Positions 11,026 through 23,931 of a stretch of DNA of 64,000 nucleotides are shown here, piece by piece. Every line of letters starts with the position of its first letter. Positions within the stretch are counted from its first letter, which is position 1. The notes below the pieces were generated by a model. The model made no database searches and was not told where the DNA came from. It saw nothing but the letters and a program-made list of their open reading frames with translations. Location of the stretch: contig CP004348.1 of the NCBI GenBank assembly GCA_000342265.1, positions 1 through 64,000 of the forward strand, in the 5' to 3' direction. Origin of the DNA: a beta proteobacterium CB (GTDB taxonomy: Bacteria; Pseudomonadota; Gammaproteobacteria; Burkholderiales; Burkholderiaceae). The translations under genes and the position numbers were made by a program.

Positions 11026-12954
11026 ATGCGCTATTCAAAGAACTTCGATGTCATTGTGGTTGGTGGCGGTCACGCCGGAACCGAAGCTGCCCTTGCAGCC
11101 GCACGCATGGGCTGCGACACCCTTCTCATTACTCACAGTATTGAGAATTTAGGTGCCATGAGTTGCAATCCGTCAATTGGCGGTATTGGAAAAGGCCATT
11201 TAGTTAAAGAGATTGATGCAATGGGTGGCGCCATGGCGGCTGCTACTGACGAGGCGGGCATTCAGTTTCGGATTCTTAATTCAAGCAAGGGCCCTGCTGT
11301 TCGCGCGACCCGTGCACAAGGGGATCGTGTTTTATATAAGGCGGCGATTCGGCGTCGCCTCGAAAACCAAGGAAACCTGACGCTTTTCCAGGCTGCCGTT
11401 GATGATCTGCTGGTTGCGGGCGATGAAGTTCAGGGCGTAGTTACGCAAATGGGCCTCAAGTTTATGGCCAAGAAGGTGGTGTTAACTGCGGGCACCTTCT
11501 TGGATGGCAAGATTCACGTTGGTTTAAATAACTATGCTGGGGGTCGTGCCGGCGATCCAGCAGCCGTTTCTTTGTCAGCCAGATTAAAAGAGTTGAGGCT
11601 TCCTCAAGGAAGATTAAAGACTGGTACCCCACCCCGAATTGATGGGCGAACCATTGATTTCTCGGTAATGTTGGAGCAGCCGGGGGATTTAGACCCCGTG
11701 CCTGTTTTCTCTTATTTGGGTCGACCAGAGCAACACCCCAAGCAAGTTCCTTGTTGGATTTCTCACACCAATGAGCAAACACACGACATTATTCGTGGTG
11801 GTTTGGATCGTTCCCCAATGTATACCGGTGTTATTGAGGGGGTTGGCCCGCGCTATTGCCCCTCTATTGAGGACAAGATCCATCGGTTTGCCTCCAGAAA
11901 TAGCCACCAGATCTTCTTGGAGCCAGAAGGCCTAACAACAAACGAGTTTTATCCTAACGGCATTTCTACCAGCCTTCCATTTGATGTTCAGTGGAATTTG
12001 GTGCGCAGCATCCGCGGCCTAGAGTCGGCGGTAATTGTGCGCCCCGGTTATGCCATTGAGTACGACTTCTTTGATCCACGCCACTTGCGGCATAGCTTGG
12101 AGACTAAAGCTATTGCCGGTTTGTATTTTGCGGGCCAGATTAATGGCACAACAGGCTATGAAGAGGCCGCCGCTCAGGGTATGTTGGCGGGTATTAATGC
12201 TGGTTTGGCAGCACAAGGCAAGGAGCCTTGGTTACCCAAGCGCAGTGAGTCCTATATAGGTGTCTTGGTGGATGACCTGATTACTTTGGGTGTTCAGGAG
12301 CCTTACCGCATGTTTACGAGCCGCGCTGAATACCGCCTAAGCTTGCGTGAAGATAACGCAGATATGCGCTTAACCACAATTGGCCGAGAGCTTGGCTTGG
12401 TGGACAACTACCGCTGGAATACGTTTTGCAGAAAACAAGAGGCTGTTTCACGTGAAACATCCCGCTTGCAAGATATTTGGATTGGTCCAAAACATAGTTC
12501 AGCAAAGGCTGTTTCAGAGCTTTTAGGCCAAGACTTATCGCACGAATGCAGTTTGGCCGATCTTTTGAGGCGTCCTGGCATCACTTATGAGGCGGTTACT
12601 GGTTTGGCCGAGGGCCTTTGGTCGCCCGGAACGCTGGATGAAGATTTGGGCTTAGCGCAGCAAATTAGCGATCAAGTTGAAATTTCCATTAAATATCAAG
12701 GCTATATAGATAGGCAGGCAGTCGAGATTGCTCGACAAGAGCATAACGAGACCTTCCCATTGCCGGAGGCCCTAGATTACACCCAGGTTCTTGGTCTATC
12801 TAAAGAGGTTCAGCAAAAGCTCAATTTGCACAAGCCCGGTACCTTGGGCCAAGCTGGCAGAATCTCTGGCGTCACTCCTGCAGCGCTTTCCCTATTGTTG
12901 GTGCACCTTAAAAAAGGCTTAGGTCGTACCCAAGAAGAAACCCATGAGCAATGA
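11026..12954 (+). CDS. mnmG: tRNA uridine-5-carboxymethylaminomethyl modification enzyme MnmG (GidA)
   Basis: MnmG, with MnmE, adds the carboxymethylaminomethyl group to the wobble uridine of several tRNAs. The 642-residue protein has the N-terminal FAD-binding [17 protein letters not shown] near residue 13, [14 protein letters not shown] near 46, [16 protein letters not shown] near 198 and [15 protein letters not shown] near 342. Length is close to E. coli (629). A perfect parS site lies inside the gene at 12444-12459 and encodes VSRET without disrupting it. Its end overlaps rsmG by 11 bases. Confidence 0.97.
   Translation: MRYSKNFDVIVVGGGHAGTEAALAAARMGCDTLLITHSIENLGAMSCNPSIGGIGKGHLVKEIDAMGGAMAAATDEAGIQFRILNSSKGPAVRATRAQGDRVLYKAAIRRRLENQGNLTLFQAAVDDLLVAGDEVQGVVTQMGLKFMAKKVVLTAGTFLDGKIHVGLNNYAGGRAGDPAAVSLSARLKELRLPQGRLKTGTPPRIDGRTIDFSVMLEQPGDLDPVPVFSYLGRPEQHPKQVPCWISHTNEQTHDIIRGGLDRSPMYTGVIEGVGPRYCPSIEDKIHRFASRNSHQIFLEPEGLTTNEFYPNGISTSLPFDVQWNLVRSIRGLESAVIVRPGYAIEYDFFDPRHLRHSLETKAIAGLYFAGQINGTTGYEEAAAQGMLAGINAGLAAQGKEPWLPKRSESYIGVLVDDLITLGVQEPYRMFTSRAEYRLSLREDNADMRLTTIGRELGLVDNYRWNTFCRKQEAVSRETSRLQDIWIGPKHSSAKAVSELLGQDLSHECSLADLLRRPGITYEAVTGLAEGLWSPGTLDEDLGLAQQISDQVEISIKYQGYIDRQAVEIARQEHNETFPLPEALDYTQVLGLSKEVQQKLNLHKPGTLGQAGRISGVTPAALSLLLVHLKKGLGRTQEETHEQ
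12444..12459. promoter_or_regulatory. parS: parS site inside mnmG
   Basis: TGTTTCACGTGAAACA is a perfect 16-base palindrome and an exact ParB-binding consensus. It lies within the mnmG coding sequence, 1.5 kb from the first parS and 1.2 kb before parA. Confidence 0.93.
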
Positions 12955-13606
12955 TTTGGTTTCTTTAGGGATTGAAGATTTGGGTCTCAATCTCAGTTCT
13001 GCGAATATTGCCGATTTGGAGCTCTTTTTGCAGGAAATGGGCCGCTGGAATCAGGTGCATAATTTAACTGCAATTGAGGGTGAAAAGAACTCTGTTCGTC
13101 TGCATCTCATTGATTCTATTACAGTTTTACCAGTAATGCGCCAATTTCTGGGTTTACAAAACCCCAAAATTGCTGATCTTGGCTCGGGCGGCGGCCTTCC
13201 TGCGATCCCAATCGCCATTTTGCAGCCAGAGTGGCACGTCACTTTGATTGAGGCTATCCGCAAAAAGACGGCCTTCTTGCAACATGTGCGCGGTAAATTG
13301 GCCTTAAAGAATATTCAGGTTCTGAGCGAGCGCGTTGAGGCGGTGGCGAAATCACAGCCAGGACAGTTTGATGCGGTGATTTCTAGGGCGTTTACCAATC
13401 TTGCCCACTTTCTAGAGCTTTCCCTGCCCCTTCTAAAGCCGGATGGTTTGGTGTTCGCAATGAAAGCTAAGCGTGCAGATGAAGAGCTGCAGGATGTTTG
13501 TATGGATGACTGGCGCCTAGTCGCAGATGAGCCCTTGCAGATACCGAATTTGGCAGTGGAGCGCCGACTTTTAGTCTTAACCCCCGTGAGAAAATTACCC
13601 CTTTAA
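12944..13606 (+). CDS. rsmG: 16S rRNA (guanine-N7) methyltransferase RsmG (GidB)
   Basis: RsmG methylates G527 of 16S rRNA using S-adenosylmethionine. The 220-residue protein shows NLTAIEG near residue 39 and the SAM-binding loop [17 protein letters not shown] near 76, then [12 protein letters not shown] near 145. The ATG overlaps the end of mnmG by 11 bases, and parA follows after 24 bases, so it belongs to the mnmG-rsmG-parAB operon. Confidence 0.96.
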   Translation: MSNDLVSLGIEDLGLNLSSANIADLELFLQEMGRWNQVHNLTAIEGEKNSVRLHLIDSITVLPVMRQFLGLQNPKIADLGSGGGLPAIPIAILQPEWHVTLIEAIRKKTAFLQHVRGKLALKNIQVLSERVEAVAKSQPGQFDAVISRAFTNLAHFLELSLPLLKPDGLVFAMKAKRADEELQDVCMDDWRLVADEPLQIPNLAVERRLLVLTPVRKLPL

Positions 13607-13630
13607 AGCACGACATTTTTAAGAAAAATT

Positions 13631-14401
13631 ATGGCCAAAATATTTTGTATTGCCAATCAAAAAGGCGGTGTTGGAAAAACCACCACTGCTGTTAATTTGG
13701 CCGCTGGTTTAGCTGGACATCAGCAACGTGTTTTGTTGGTCGACTTAGATCCACAGGGTAACGCCACAATGGGGTCTGGAATTGAAAAAGCAGATCTTAA
13801 TAGCACTGTGTATCAGGTGTTAATTGGCCTGTCATCAGTAAAAGAATCCGCGGTACCTTGCGAGAGTTCTGGCTACGATGTGTTACCAGCTAATCGGGAT
13901 TTGGCTGGCGCAGAAATTGAGTTGGTAGATTTAGATTCTCGTGAGCAACGATTGAAGGATGCGCTGGCACTCGTAGCAAATGACTACGACTTTATTTTGA
14001 TTGACTGCCCTCCTGCACTATCTTTGTTAACGCTCAATGGCTTATGTGCAGCTAACGGTGTGATCGTGCCAATGCAGTGTGAATATTTTGCATTGGAAGG
14101 CTTGTCCGATTTAGTTAACACCATCAAACAAGTCCATGCCAATTTAAATCCTGATTTAGTGATCATTGGTTTATTGCGCGTGATGTTTGATGCGCGCATG
14201 ACATTACAGCAACAAGTCTCCGATCAATTGCTTGAACACTTTGGCGATAAAGTATTTAAGAGCATTATTCCCCGCAACGTCCGTCTGGCCGAAGCCCCAT
14301 CCTATGGGCTTCCTGGGGTGGCGTTTGATAAGTCATCGCGTGGCGCCAAAGCTTATTTAGAGTTTGGTGCCGAGATGATTGAGCGCATTAAGCAAATGTA
14401 A
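13631..14401 (+). CDS. parA: Chromosome partitioning ATPase ParA (Soj)
   Basis: ParA is the ATPase that, with ParB bound at parS, moves the newly copied origin. The 256-residue protein begins with the deviant Walker motif QKGGVGKTTTAVNLAAGLA, then VDLDPQGNATMGSG near residue 37 and FILIDCPPALSLLTLNGL near 121. It lacks the N-terminal DNA-binding domain of plasmid type Ia ParA, as expected for a chromosomal Soj-type protein. Confidence 0.97.
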   Translation: MAKIFCIANQKGGVGKTTTAVNLAAGLAGHQQRVLLVDLDPQGNATMGSGIEKADLNSTVYQVLIGLSSVKESAVPCESSGYDVLPANRDLAGAEIELVDLDSREQRLKDALALVANDYDFILIDCPPALSLLTLNGLCAANGVIVPMQCEYFALEGLSDLVNTIKQVHANLNPDLVIIGLLRVMFDARMTLQQQVSDQLLEHFGDKVFKSIIPRNVRLAEAPSYGLPGVAFDKSSRGAKAYLEFGAEMIERIKQM

Positions 14402-14424
14402 AACCTAGGAACAAGAAAAATATC

Positions 14425-15312
14425 ATGGTTGCAATTAAGAAAAAAGGTTTAGGTCGTGGCTTAGAGGCATTGCTCGGCGATAAGGCGCAAAAAGAAACTA
14501 CAGCTGAAATTAATCGTTTGCCATTAACTGCATTACAGGCTGGCAAATATCAGCCGCGTCAAAAAATGGAAATGGGCGCGTTACAAGAATTGGCTGAGAG
14601 TATTCGCGAGCAAGGCGTGATGCAACCATTGTTAGTACGTTTGGTTGCTCCAGGAAAATACGAAATTATTGCTGGTGAACGTCGCTTCCGTGCGGCTACA
14701 TTGGCTGGCTTGAAAGAAGTGCCAGTTTTAGTTTCTGGCGCCAATGATCAGGCCGCTGCCGCAATGGCCTTGGTCGAAAATATGCAGCGCGAAGATTTGA
14801 ATCCGCTAGAAGAATCGCAAGGTCTCGCAAGGCTAATTGAAGAGTTTGGTTTCACGCATGAGCAAGCCGCAAAAGCAGTCGGTAAGTCACGAAGTGCCGT
14901 AACCAATTTATTGCGCTTGAATCAGCTGGCAAAACCAGTTCAAGCCATGCTTTTAGCGGGGGATATCGACATGGGCCATGCCCGCGCTTTATTGCCTTTG
15001 CCTGGGGCAAGTCAGGTTGCTTTAGCGCAAAGAATTGCAGCACAAGGCCTTTCTGTACGGGAGGCCGAAAGAATGTCTACTGCCCTTGCGCTTGCTGGTG
15101 GTCAGATTGGGGACAAAAAAGTTAAAACTCAGTCGGGCGGCGGCGTACCAAGTCGAGATCCGGATATGCGCCGCTTAACTCAAGAAATTGCTGATTTGAT
15201 AGGCCTAAATGCAGAATTTAAGTTTAAAGGCAAAGGGGGCGAGCTCAGAATCCGCTTCAGCCAATTTGATGAGCTGGATTCATTATTGAAAAAGCTGGGT
15301 GTGGAGGCTTAA
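14425..15312 (+). CDS. parB: Chromosome partitioning protein ParB (Spo0J)
   Basis: ParB binds parS and spreads as a CTP-dependent clamp. The 295-residue protein starts with the basic KKKGLGRGLEALLG, has the CTP/arginine-rich box AGERRFRAATLAGL near residue 93, the segment MALVENMQREDLNPLEES near 113, the helix-turn-helix around AAKAVGKSRSAVTNLLRL near 149 and a C-terminal dimerisation domain. Two parS sites lie upstream in this same window. Confidence 0.97.
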   Translation: MVAIKKKGLGRGLEALLGDKAQKETTAEINRLPLTALQAGKYQPRQKMEMGALQELAESIREQGVMQPLLVRLVAPGKYEIIAGERRFRAATLAGLKEVPVLVSGANDQAAAAMALVENMQREDLNPLEESQGLARLIEEFGFTHEQAAKAVGKSRSAVTNLLRLNQLAKPVQAMLLAGDIDMGHARALLPLPGASQVALAQRIAAQGLSVREAERMSTALALAGGQIGDKKVKTQSGGGVPSRDPDMRRLTQEIADLIGLNAEFKFKGKGGELRIRFSQFDELDSLLKKLGVEA

Positions 15313-15339
15313 AAGTCTTTAAAAATGACCCTAAAACAT

Positions 15340-15368
15340 TTGACCTATTGCAGTGCACACATTAAACT
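15340..15368 (+). promoter_or_regulatory. Probable promoter of the atp operon
   Basis: TTGACC (15340-15345), a 17-base spacer and TAAACT (15363-15368) form a fair sigma-70 promoter in the gap between parB and atpI. Four of six -10 bases match the consensus. Confidence 0.5.
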
Positions 15369-15380
15369 CACGGGGCTAAA

Positions 15381-15875
15381 TTGATTCCTCAAAAAAATCG
15401 ATTTTCCGAGGCAAATGACTGGGATGAGCCCGAAGAAGAGGTGTATCGGGTTTTAAGTAAAGAGGAGATGACGGCGCTGCAAGCTAGTAATGCCGTTAAA
15501 CACCCCCCGCTGTCGCCTTGGAGGATTTTGGCTGCGCAAGTAGTAGTTACAGCGCTTAGTATGTTGATTTGGTCAGTTTTTGGGGAGCCGATAGGGGTAA
15601 GCCTTTATACTCAGTCGGCCTTTTTAGGTGGTTTAATTAGCGTCTTGCCCTCAACCCTGTTCTTGATTAGGTTGGAGATGGCAAAAAAAACGCAAATATT
15701 GAATCCTGGAAATTATTTGGCAGCATTGGTTTCGGGCGAATTTATCAAAATTTTCGTTACCTTGATGCTATTTTTGGGGGTCGCATTTTTGATCCCGGGC
15801 GTACTTTGGGTCCCACTATTGGTGACTTATGTACTCGCCCTAAAGTGTGTTTGGTTGGCGTGGTTGTGGCGCTAA
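15381..15875 (+). CDS. atpI: ATP synthase subunit I
   Basis: A 164-residue membrane protein at the head of the atp operon, the usual place of AtpI, which assists assembly of the c-ring. About four hydrophobic segments follow a charged 45-residue N-terminal part. A TTG start at 15381 is used because no ATG is available before the conserved part; the ribosome site GGGG is weak, and the ATG at 15468 would delete much of the hydrophilic N terminus. Assignment rests on position and topology. Confidence 0.8.
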   Translation: MIPQKNRFSEANDWDEPEEEVYRVLSKEEMTALQASNAVKHPPLSPWRILAAQVVVTALSMLIWSVFGEPIGVSLYTQSAFLGGLISVLPSTLFLIRLEMAKKTQILNPGNYLAALVSGEFIKIFVTLMLFLGVAFLIPGVLWVPLLVTYVLALKCVWLAWLWR

Positions 15876-15911
15876 GAGTAATAAATGAGTTTGAACCAAA
15901 GGACTAGTTAA

Positions 15912-16790
<879 letters not shown>

Positions 16791-16806
16791 GATTTTTTAT
16801 TTTTAA

Positions 16807-17103
<297 letters not shown>

Positions 17104-17166
17104 TTGTTTTGGCGTGGATGACCACCGGGTCATCCAACCGTTCTCAACAATACTGAAAGGAATATC

Positions 17167-17637
17167 GTGAATCTGAACGCGACCCTATTCGCGCAAATGA
17201 TCGTTTTCTTCGTCTTATGGTGGGTTGTTGCACGCTTTGTGTGGCCACCGCTAGTTAAGGCGTTAGATGAGCGTTCAAGCAAAATTGCCGACGGCTTAGC
17301 TGCTGCCGAGCGTGGTAAAGAAGCACTCGCATTAGCAAGCAATGAAGCAGAGCAAGAATTAAATAAAGCACGCCAAGAAGGTGTGCAGCGTGTTGCAGAA
17401 GCAGAAAAGCGTGCGCAAATGTCCGCTGAAGAAATTCGCGTCAATGCACAAGCTGAAGCAGCCCGCATCATTTCTCAAGCTAAGCAAGATGCAGATCAAC
17501 AAGTAACTCGTGCTCGCGAAGTGTTGCGTGCTGAAGTTGCCCTGTTGGCTGTTAAAGGTGCAGAGCAAATTTTGCGTCGTGAAGTTGATGCAAAAGCCCA
17601 CGGCACATTGCTTGATCAACTAAAGGCAGAACTTTGA
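17167..17637 (+). CDS. atpF: ATP synthase Fo subunit b
   Basis: Subunit b is the peripheral stalk that holds F1 still. The 156-residue protein has one N-terminal membrane helix (about 7-27) and a long charged Ala/Glu/Lys-rich coiled coil. GTG start with AAAGGA 6 bases upstream. Length equals that of E. coli b. It ends one base before atpH begins. Confidence 0.96.
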   Translation: MNLNATLFAQMIVFFVLWWVVARFVWPPLVKALDERSSKIADGLAAAERGKEALALASNEAEQELNKARQEGVQRVAEAEKRAQMSAEEIRVNAQAEAARIISQAKQDADQQVTRAREVLRAEVALLAVKGAEQILRREVDAKAHGTLLDQLKAEL

Positions 17638-17638
17638 T

Positions 17639-18175
17639 ATGGCTGAATTAGCCACGATTGCACGCCCTTACGCTGAAGCACTTTTTCAAAGTGCCAAGCC
17701 TGCTGAGCTTGCTACTTGTTTAGAGCAGTTAAATGAATTGGCGCAGCTAGCTGCATTGCCAGAAGTTGCTGCTTTATCAAACAATCCAAAAGTATCTGCA
17801 GATGATTTAAGCAAATTGCTTTCCGGCATGGTGAAGACAAAGCTGGATGGCAAAATCGCAAGCTTTTTAAGTCTTGTAAATCAAAACCATCGCTTATCTG
17901 CCATTCCTGAAATTGCACGTCAATTTGAGGCAATGAAGAATCAAAGCGAAGGTGCAGCAGAAGTAATGATTACTAGCGCATTCCCATTAGAGGGTTCTGC
18001 GTTGAATGATTTGTTGTCAAGTTTGAAGAAGCGCTTTGGGGGTAAAGAATTGCGCCCAACTATTCAAGTAGATCCTGCATTGATTGGCGGAGTTCGCATT
18101 CAAGTTGGAGATGAGGTGTTGGATAGTTCAGTTAAAGCACAGTTAGCTCAAATGCAAGCAAGTCTTGGCGCATAA
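17639..18175 (+). CDS. atpH: ATP synthase F1 subunit delta
   Basis: Subunit delta joins the peripheral stalk to the alpha3beta3 head. The 178-residue sequence has RPYAEALFQSA at the N terminus and the family C-terminal GGVRIQVGDEVLDSSVKAQL. Length equals E. coli delta (177). Lies between atpF and atpA in the usual operon order. Confidence 0.96.
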   Translation: MAELATIARPYAEALFQSAKPAELATCLEQLNELAQLAALPEVAALSNNPKVSADDLSKLLSGMVKTKLDGKIASFLSLVNQNHRLSAIPEIARQFEAMKNQSEGAAEVMITSAFPLEGSALNDLLSSLKKRFGGKELRPTIQVDPALIGGVRIQVGDEVLDSSVKAQLAQMQASLGA

Positions 18176-18220
18176 GTTATCCCTATTAAGAACATACGAA
18201 ATAAGACCCAGGAGTAAGTA

Positions 18221-19762
18221 ATGCAACTCAACCCTTCCGAGATCAGTGAACTGATCAAAAGCCGAATTAGCGAAATGGGTGTTGATTCCCAACTTCGCAA
18301 CGAAGGCACTGTAATTTCAGTGACCGACGGTATTTGCCGCGTACATGGCTTGTCTGGTGTTATGCAGGGCGAAATGTTGGAATTCCCTAACAACACAATC
18401 GGACTCGCTTTGAACCTTGAGCGTGATTCAGTTGGTGCTGTGGTGTTGGGTGAGTACACCCACATTAAAGAAGGCGACCCAGTTAAATGTACTGGCCGCA
18501 TTTTGGAAGTTCCAGTTGGCCCAGAGTTGCTCGGTCGCGTTGTAAACGCACTTGGTCAACCGATTGATGGCAAAGGCCCAATCAATACCAAGTTGACTGA
18601 CTTTATCGAAAAAGTTGCTCCAGGCGTTATCGCTCGTCAATCCGTTAGCCAGCCAGTTCAAACTGGCTTGAAGGCGATTGATGCAATGGTTCCAATCGGC
18701 CGTGGTCAGCGCGAGTTGATCATTGGTGACCGTCAAACAGGGAAGACAGCAGTTGCGGTTGATGCGATCATTAACCAAAAAGGTAAAGGCGTTTATTGCG
18801 TTTACGTTGCGATTGGTCAAAAAGCTTCTACTATTGCTAACGTTGTTCGCAAGCTTACAGAGCTAGGCGCAATGGAATACACCGTTGTTGTAGCAGCGAG
18901 TGCTTCTGAGTCTGCAGCGATGCAGTACCTCTCAGCATATGCTGGTTGCACAATGGGCGAATACTTCCGCGACCGCGGTGAAGATGCTTTGATCGTTTAT
19001 GACGATTTAACAAAACAAGCTGTTGCATACCGTCAGATTTCTTTGCTCTTGCGTCGCCCACCAGGCCGCGAAGCTTACCCTGGCGATGTGTTTTATCTCC
19101 ACTCACGTTTGCTTGAGCGTGCTGCTCGCGTAAGCGCTGACTACGTTGAGAAATTTACAAATGGTTCAGTAAAAGGTAAGACAGGTTCTTTGACCGCATT
19201 GCCAATTATTGAAACCCAGGCTGGTGACGTTTCTGCATTCGTTCCAACCAACGTCATTTCGATTACTGACGGTCAGATCTTCTTGGAAACTGACTTGTTT
19301 AACGCGGGTGTACGTCCTGCGATTAACGCCGGTATTTCAGTATCACGTGTTGGTGGTGCGGCTCAAACTAAAGTCATTAAGAAATTGTCTGGCGGTATTC
19401 GTACCGACTTGGCGCAGTATCGTGAATTGGCGGCGTTTGCGCAGTTCGCTTCCGACCTTGACGAAGCAACTCGTAAGCAGTTAGAGCGCGGCCGTCGTGT
19501 TACAGAATTGTGTAAGCAAGCTCAGTACAAGCCTTTGCAAGTTTGGGAAATGGCCGCTTCACTCTATGCTGTGAATAACGGTTACTTTGATGACCTCGAA
19601 GTGAAGAACGTATTGCCATTCGAAAAAGGTTTGCAAGATCACTTGAAATCTAAATACGCTGATTTAGTTGGCCGTATTGAAGAGACTAAAGACTTGAGCA
19701 AAGATGACGAAGCTGCTTTGCGTGCCGCAATTGAGGATTACAAGCGTTCAGCCTCTTTCTAA
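18221..19762 (+). CDS. atpA: ATP synthase F1 subunit alpha
   Basis: Non-catalytic nucleotide-binding subunit of the F1 head, 513 residues as in E. coli. The P-loop is GDRQTGKTA near residue 170. [15 protein letters not shown] near 265, [20 protein letters not shown] near 283 and [12 protein letters not shown] near 374 (with the Arg that reaches the catalytic site) are intact. Strong AGGAG ribosome site 7 bases upstream. Confidence 0.98.
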   Translation: MQLNPSEISELIKSRISEMGVDSQLRNEGTVISVTDGICRVHGLSGVMQGEMLEFPNNTIGLALNLERDSVGAVVLGEYTHIKEGDPVKCTGRILEVPVGPELLGRVVNALGQPIDGKGPINTKLTDFIEKVAPGVIARQSVSQPVQTGLKAIDAMVPIGRGQRELIIGDRQTGKTAVAVDAIINQKGKGVYCVYVAIGQKASTIANVVRKLTELGAMEYTVVVAASASESAAMQYLSAYAGCTMGEYFRDRGEDALIVYDDLTKQAVAYRQISLLLRRPPGREAYPGDVFYLHSRLLERAARVSADYVEKFTNGSVKGKTGSLTALPIIETQAGDVSAFVPTNVISITDGQIFLETDLFNAGVRPAINAGISVSRVGGAAQTKVIKKLSGGIRTDLAQYRELAAFAQFASDLDEATRKQLERGRRVTELCKQAQYKPLQVWEMAASLYAVNNGYFDDLEVKNVLPFEKGLQDHLKSKYADLVGRIEETKDLSKDDEAALRAAIEDYKRSASF

Positions 19763-19779
19763 GAGGGCTCGCATAAATC

Positions 19780-20649
19780 ATGGCAAGCACAAAAGAGATA
19801 CGATCTAAGATCAAGAGCGTGCAAAACACGCGCAAGATCACGAAGGCAATGGAAATGGTCGCCGCATCTAAGATGCGTCGCGCCCAAGAGCGCATGCGTA
19901 ATGCGCGTCCATATGCTGAAAAAATTCGTGAGATTGTTGCCAATCTTTCCAAAGCAAATCCTGAGTTCCGCCCTGCTTACATGGCAACTCGCGAAGTGAA
20001 GAAAATTGGCACGATCTTGGTTACAACAGACAAAGGTTTATGCGGCGGTTTGAATACCAATGTATTGCGTCTGATTGCGAACCAAGTGCGCGATATGGAA
20101 GGCAGCAATATTGGCATTGAATACACTGCCATCGGATCAAAGGGCCTCCAGTTTTTAAATCGCTCTAAAGCAAAACTCATTTCTCAAACAATTCAGATTG
20201 GCGACACGCCACATATGGATGTTTTGATTGGTGCAATTACGGCCCAATTGGAAGCGTTTGAGCGTGGCGAGATTGATGCTGTTTATTTGGCATACACCCG
20301 CTTTGTTAACGCAATGAAACAAGAGCCTGTTTTAGAAAAACTCTTGCCACTGGAGCCAGCAGAATTAACTCCAGAAGAGAAAACAGGAAATTCTTGGGAT
20401 TACATCTACGAACCAGATGCAGAGTCGATTTTGAATGGCTTGCTCAAGCGTTACGTGGAAGCAATGATTTATCAAGCTGTTGCTGAGAATATGGCTTCAG
20501 AACAATCTGCTCGCATGGTCTCAATGAAGGCCGCTTCAGATAATGCGAAGAATGTGATCGGCGAATTGCAATTGGAATACAACAAAACACGACAGGCTGC
20601 TATTACTAAAGAGTTGTCAGAGATTGTTGGCGGAGCGGCTGCGGTTTAA
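19780..20649 (+). CDS. atpG: ATP synthase F1 subunit gamma
   Basis: The central rotating shaft. The 289-residue protein starts [20 protein letters not shown] and has the Cys-containing [11 protein letters not shown] near residue 86; the C-terminal helix [20 protein letters not shown] is highly typical. It lies between atpA and atpD as in most bacterial operons. Confidence 0.97.
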   Translation: MASTKEIRSKIKSVQNTRKITKAMEMVAASKMRRAQERMRNARPYAEKIREIVANLSKANPEFRPAYMATREVKKIGTILVTTDKGLCGGLNTNVLRLIANQVRDMEGSNIGIEYTAIGSKGLQFLNRSKAKLISQTIQIGDTPHMDVLIGAITAQLEAFERGEIDAVYLAYTRFVNAMKQEPVLEKLLPLEPAELTPEEKTGNSWDYIYEPDAESILNGLLKRYVEAMIYQAVAENMASEQSARMVSMKAASDNAKNVIGELQLEYNKTRQAAITKELSEIVGGAAAV

Positions 20650-20689
20650 GCGGTCAGCGTTTAGGAATACGAAAGAATTCAGGAATTAA

Positions 20690-22105
<1,416 letters not shown>

Positions 22106-22126
22106 TCGAACTCATCTAGGGAAATT

Positions 22127-22543
22127 ATGTCAACCATACGCGTCGATGTAGTAAGTGCTGAGCAATCTATTTTCAGCGGTGAAGCCAAGTTTGTTGCGCT
22201 TCCTGGTGAAAATGGTGAGCTCGGTATTTTGCGCGGCCACACTCCTTTGATTACACGCATTCGTCCAGGCTCAGTTCGTATTGAAAAAGCTGATGGTGAT
22301 GAAGAGTTTGTATTCGTTGCAGGTGGCTATTTAGAAGTTCAGCCTGATCATGTCACTGTGTTGGCAGACACTGCCATTCGTGGTCATGATTTAGATGAAG
22401 CTAAGGCCAATGAAGCCAAGAAGCGCGCAGAAGAAGCAATGCAGAATCGTGGCACTGACTTTGATTTGGCATTGGCTCAGTCAGAGTTTGCAATGGCAGC
22501 AGCACAACTTGCTGCAATAGCTCGTTTCCGTCGTAAAAAGTAA
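22127..22543 (+). CDS. atpC: ATP synthase F1 subunit epsilon
   Basis: Subunit epsilon joins gamma to the c-ring and inhibits idle ATP hydrolysis. The 138-residue protein has the N-terminal beta-sandwich ([20 protein letters not shown] near residue 23) and a two-helix C terminus. The ribosome site GGGAA lies 6 bases upstream. Last ATP synthase gene; hemE begins 15 bases later. Confidence 0.96.
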   Translation: MSTIRVDVVSAEQSIFSGEAKFVALPGENGELGILRGHTPLITRIRPGSVRIEKADGDEEFVFVAGGYLEVQPDHVTVLADTAIRGHDLDEAKANEAKKRAEEAMQNRGTDFDLALAQSEFAMAAAQLAAIARFRRKK

Positions 22544-22558
22544 GAGCCGGTCATCTCC

Positions 22559-23668
22559 TTGTTGTTAAATGATCGGTTTTTAAAAGCCTGCTTGGGCGAA
22601 GCGGTTGATCAGACACCGCTTTGGCTCATGCGCCAAGCAGGTCGCTATCTACCAGAGTACAACGCTACTCGTGCAAGAGCCGGAAGCTTTCTTGGTCTCG
22701 CAAAAAATCCAGCGTATGCAACTGAAGTAACGCTCCAGCCATTGGATCGCTACCCGCTAGACGCAGCAATTTTATTCTCAGATATTTTGACCATTCCTGA
22801 TGCAATGGGTTTGGGTCTGAAATTTACAGCAGGCGAAGGGCCTAGTTTTGATCATCCCCTTCGCACAGAAGAAGCGGTAAAAAAATTACGTGTTGCAGAT
22901 ATGGATCAGCTCAACTATGTTTTTGATGCTGTCTCTGAAATTCGTAAAGCATTAATTCAAGATGGTAAGCAGCGGGTTCCTTTAATCGGTTTCTCTGGAA
23001 GTCCGTGGACATTGGCTTGCTACATGATTGATGGATCTGGTTCCGATGATTTCCGTCATGCTAAAACCATGATGTTTAGCCGCCCTGACTTGCTCGAGCA
23101 TATTCTTGAGATTAATGTGCAGTCGGTTGCCGCTTATTTAATTGAGCAAGTAAAAGCCGGGGCACAGGCACTCATGATTTTTGATACATGGGGAGGTTTG
23201 CTTCCTGATGGCTGGTATCAACGTATGTCTTTAGCAGCCATGCAAAAAGTGATTGCATTGCTTCCACGTGAATATGAGGGTCGTAAGATCCCGGTAATTA
23301 TGTTCACAAAGGGCGGCGGCATTTGGTTGAATGATATGGCTCAGGTTGGAGCAGATGTCATTGCGATCGACTGGACTATGCGCTTGAGTCGCGCCCGCAA
23401 GCAACTCTTGGAAATTAATAAGCCATTGGCTTTGCAGGGAAACCTAGACCCACTGATTTTGTTCTCGGAGCCAAAGCAGATCGCTGCTGCTGCCCAAGGT
23501 CTTTTGGAAGACTTAGCTAGTGCTCCTGCATTAAAGCCAGGACTACATTCGCTCGATGGGCATATCTTTAATCTGGGTCACGGCATTAATCAATTTACCC
23601 CGCCTGAAAGCGTGGCAGCCCTCTCTGAGACGGTAATCTCCAAGTCAAAAGCCCTGCGGGCAGTGTAA
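22559..23668 (+). CDS. hemE: Uroporphyrinogen decarboxylase
   Basis: HemE removes four carboxyl groups from uroporphyrinogen III to give coproporphyrinogen III in haem synthesis. The 369-residue protein shows [15 protein letters not shown] near residue 20 (substrate-binding Arg residues), [16 protein letters not shown] near 149 and FDTWGGLL near 208. TTG start; two adjacent TTG codons (22559, 22562) are possible and no ATG exists there. Close spacing to atpC suggests co-transcription with the ATP synthase. Confidence 0.96.
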   Translation: MLLNDRFLKACLGEAVDQTPLWLMRQAGRYLPEYNATRARAGSFLGLAKNPAYATEVTLQPLDRYPLDAAILFSDILTIPDAMGLGLKFTAGEGPSFDHPLRTEEAVKKLRVADMDQLNYVFDAVSEIRKALIQDGKQRVPLIGFSGSPWTLACYMIDGSGSDDFRHAKTMMFSRPDLLEHILEINVQSVAAYLIEQVKAGAQALMIFDTWGGLLPDGWYQRMSLAAMQKVIALLPREYEGRKIPVIMFTKGGGIWLNDMAQVGADVIAIDWTMRLSRARKQLLEINKPLALQGNLDPLILFSEPKQIAAAAQGLLEDLASAPALKPGLHSLDGHIFNLGHGINQFTPPESVAALSETVISKSKALRAV

Positions 23669-23712
23669 TAAGCAAAAGTAATTGCTAACTTTAGCCAATA
23701 TTTCGGCAAAAG

Positions 23713-23915
23713 TTATGCACAGAAATGTGCAAAATCATAAATACAGTGAGATTCAAGAGAATTGTAAACTTTCACCTTTAGTAATGATCATAACTCATTG
23801 ATTAATATGGAAAATAAACAAAATGCCTATTTTCGACACAAGATCATGCTCAGATAAAATGGCTACAGAAATATTAAAGAACAAATGATATCCACAGACT
23901 TATCCACAGGATAAG
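23713..23915. promoter_or_regulatory. DnaA-box cluster upstream of priA
   Basis: The hemE-priA gap holds TTATGCACA (23713-23721) and TTATCCACA (23900-23908), both fits to the strong DnaA box TTATNCACA, plus the one-mismatch ATATCCACA (23888-23896). The last perfect box lies in the palindrome CTTATCC-ACA-GGATAAG (23899-23915). The final two boxes are 16-44 bases before the priA start codon, overlapping where its promoter or leader must be. Confidence 0.6.
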
Positions 23916-23931
23916 GCGAAAAATTTGCAAA

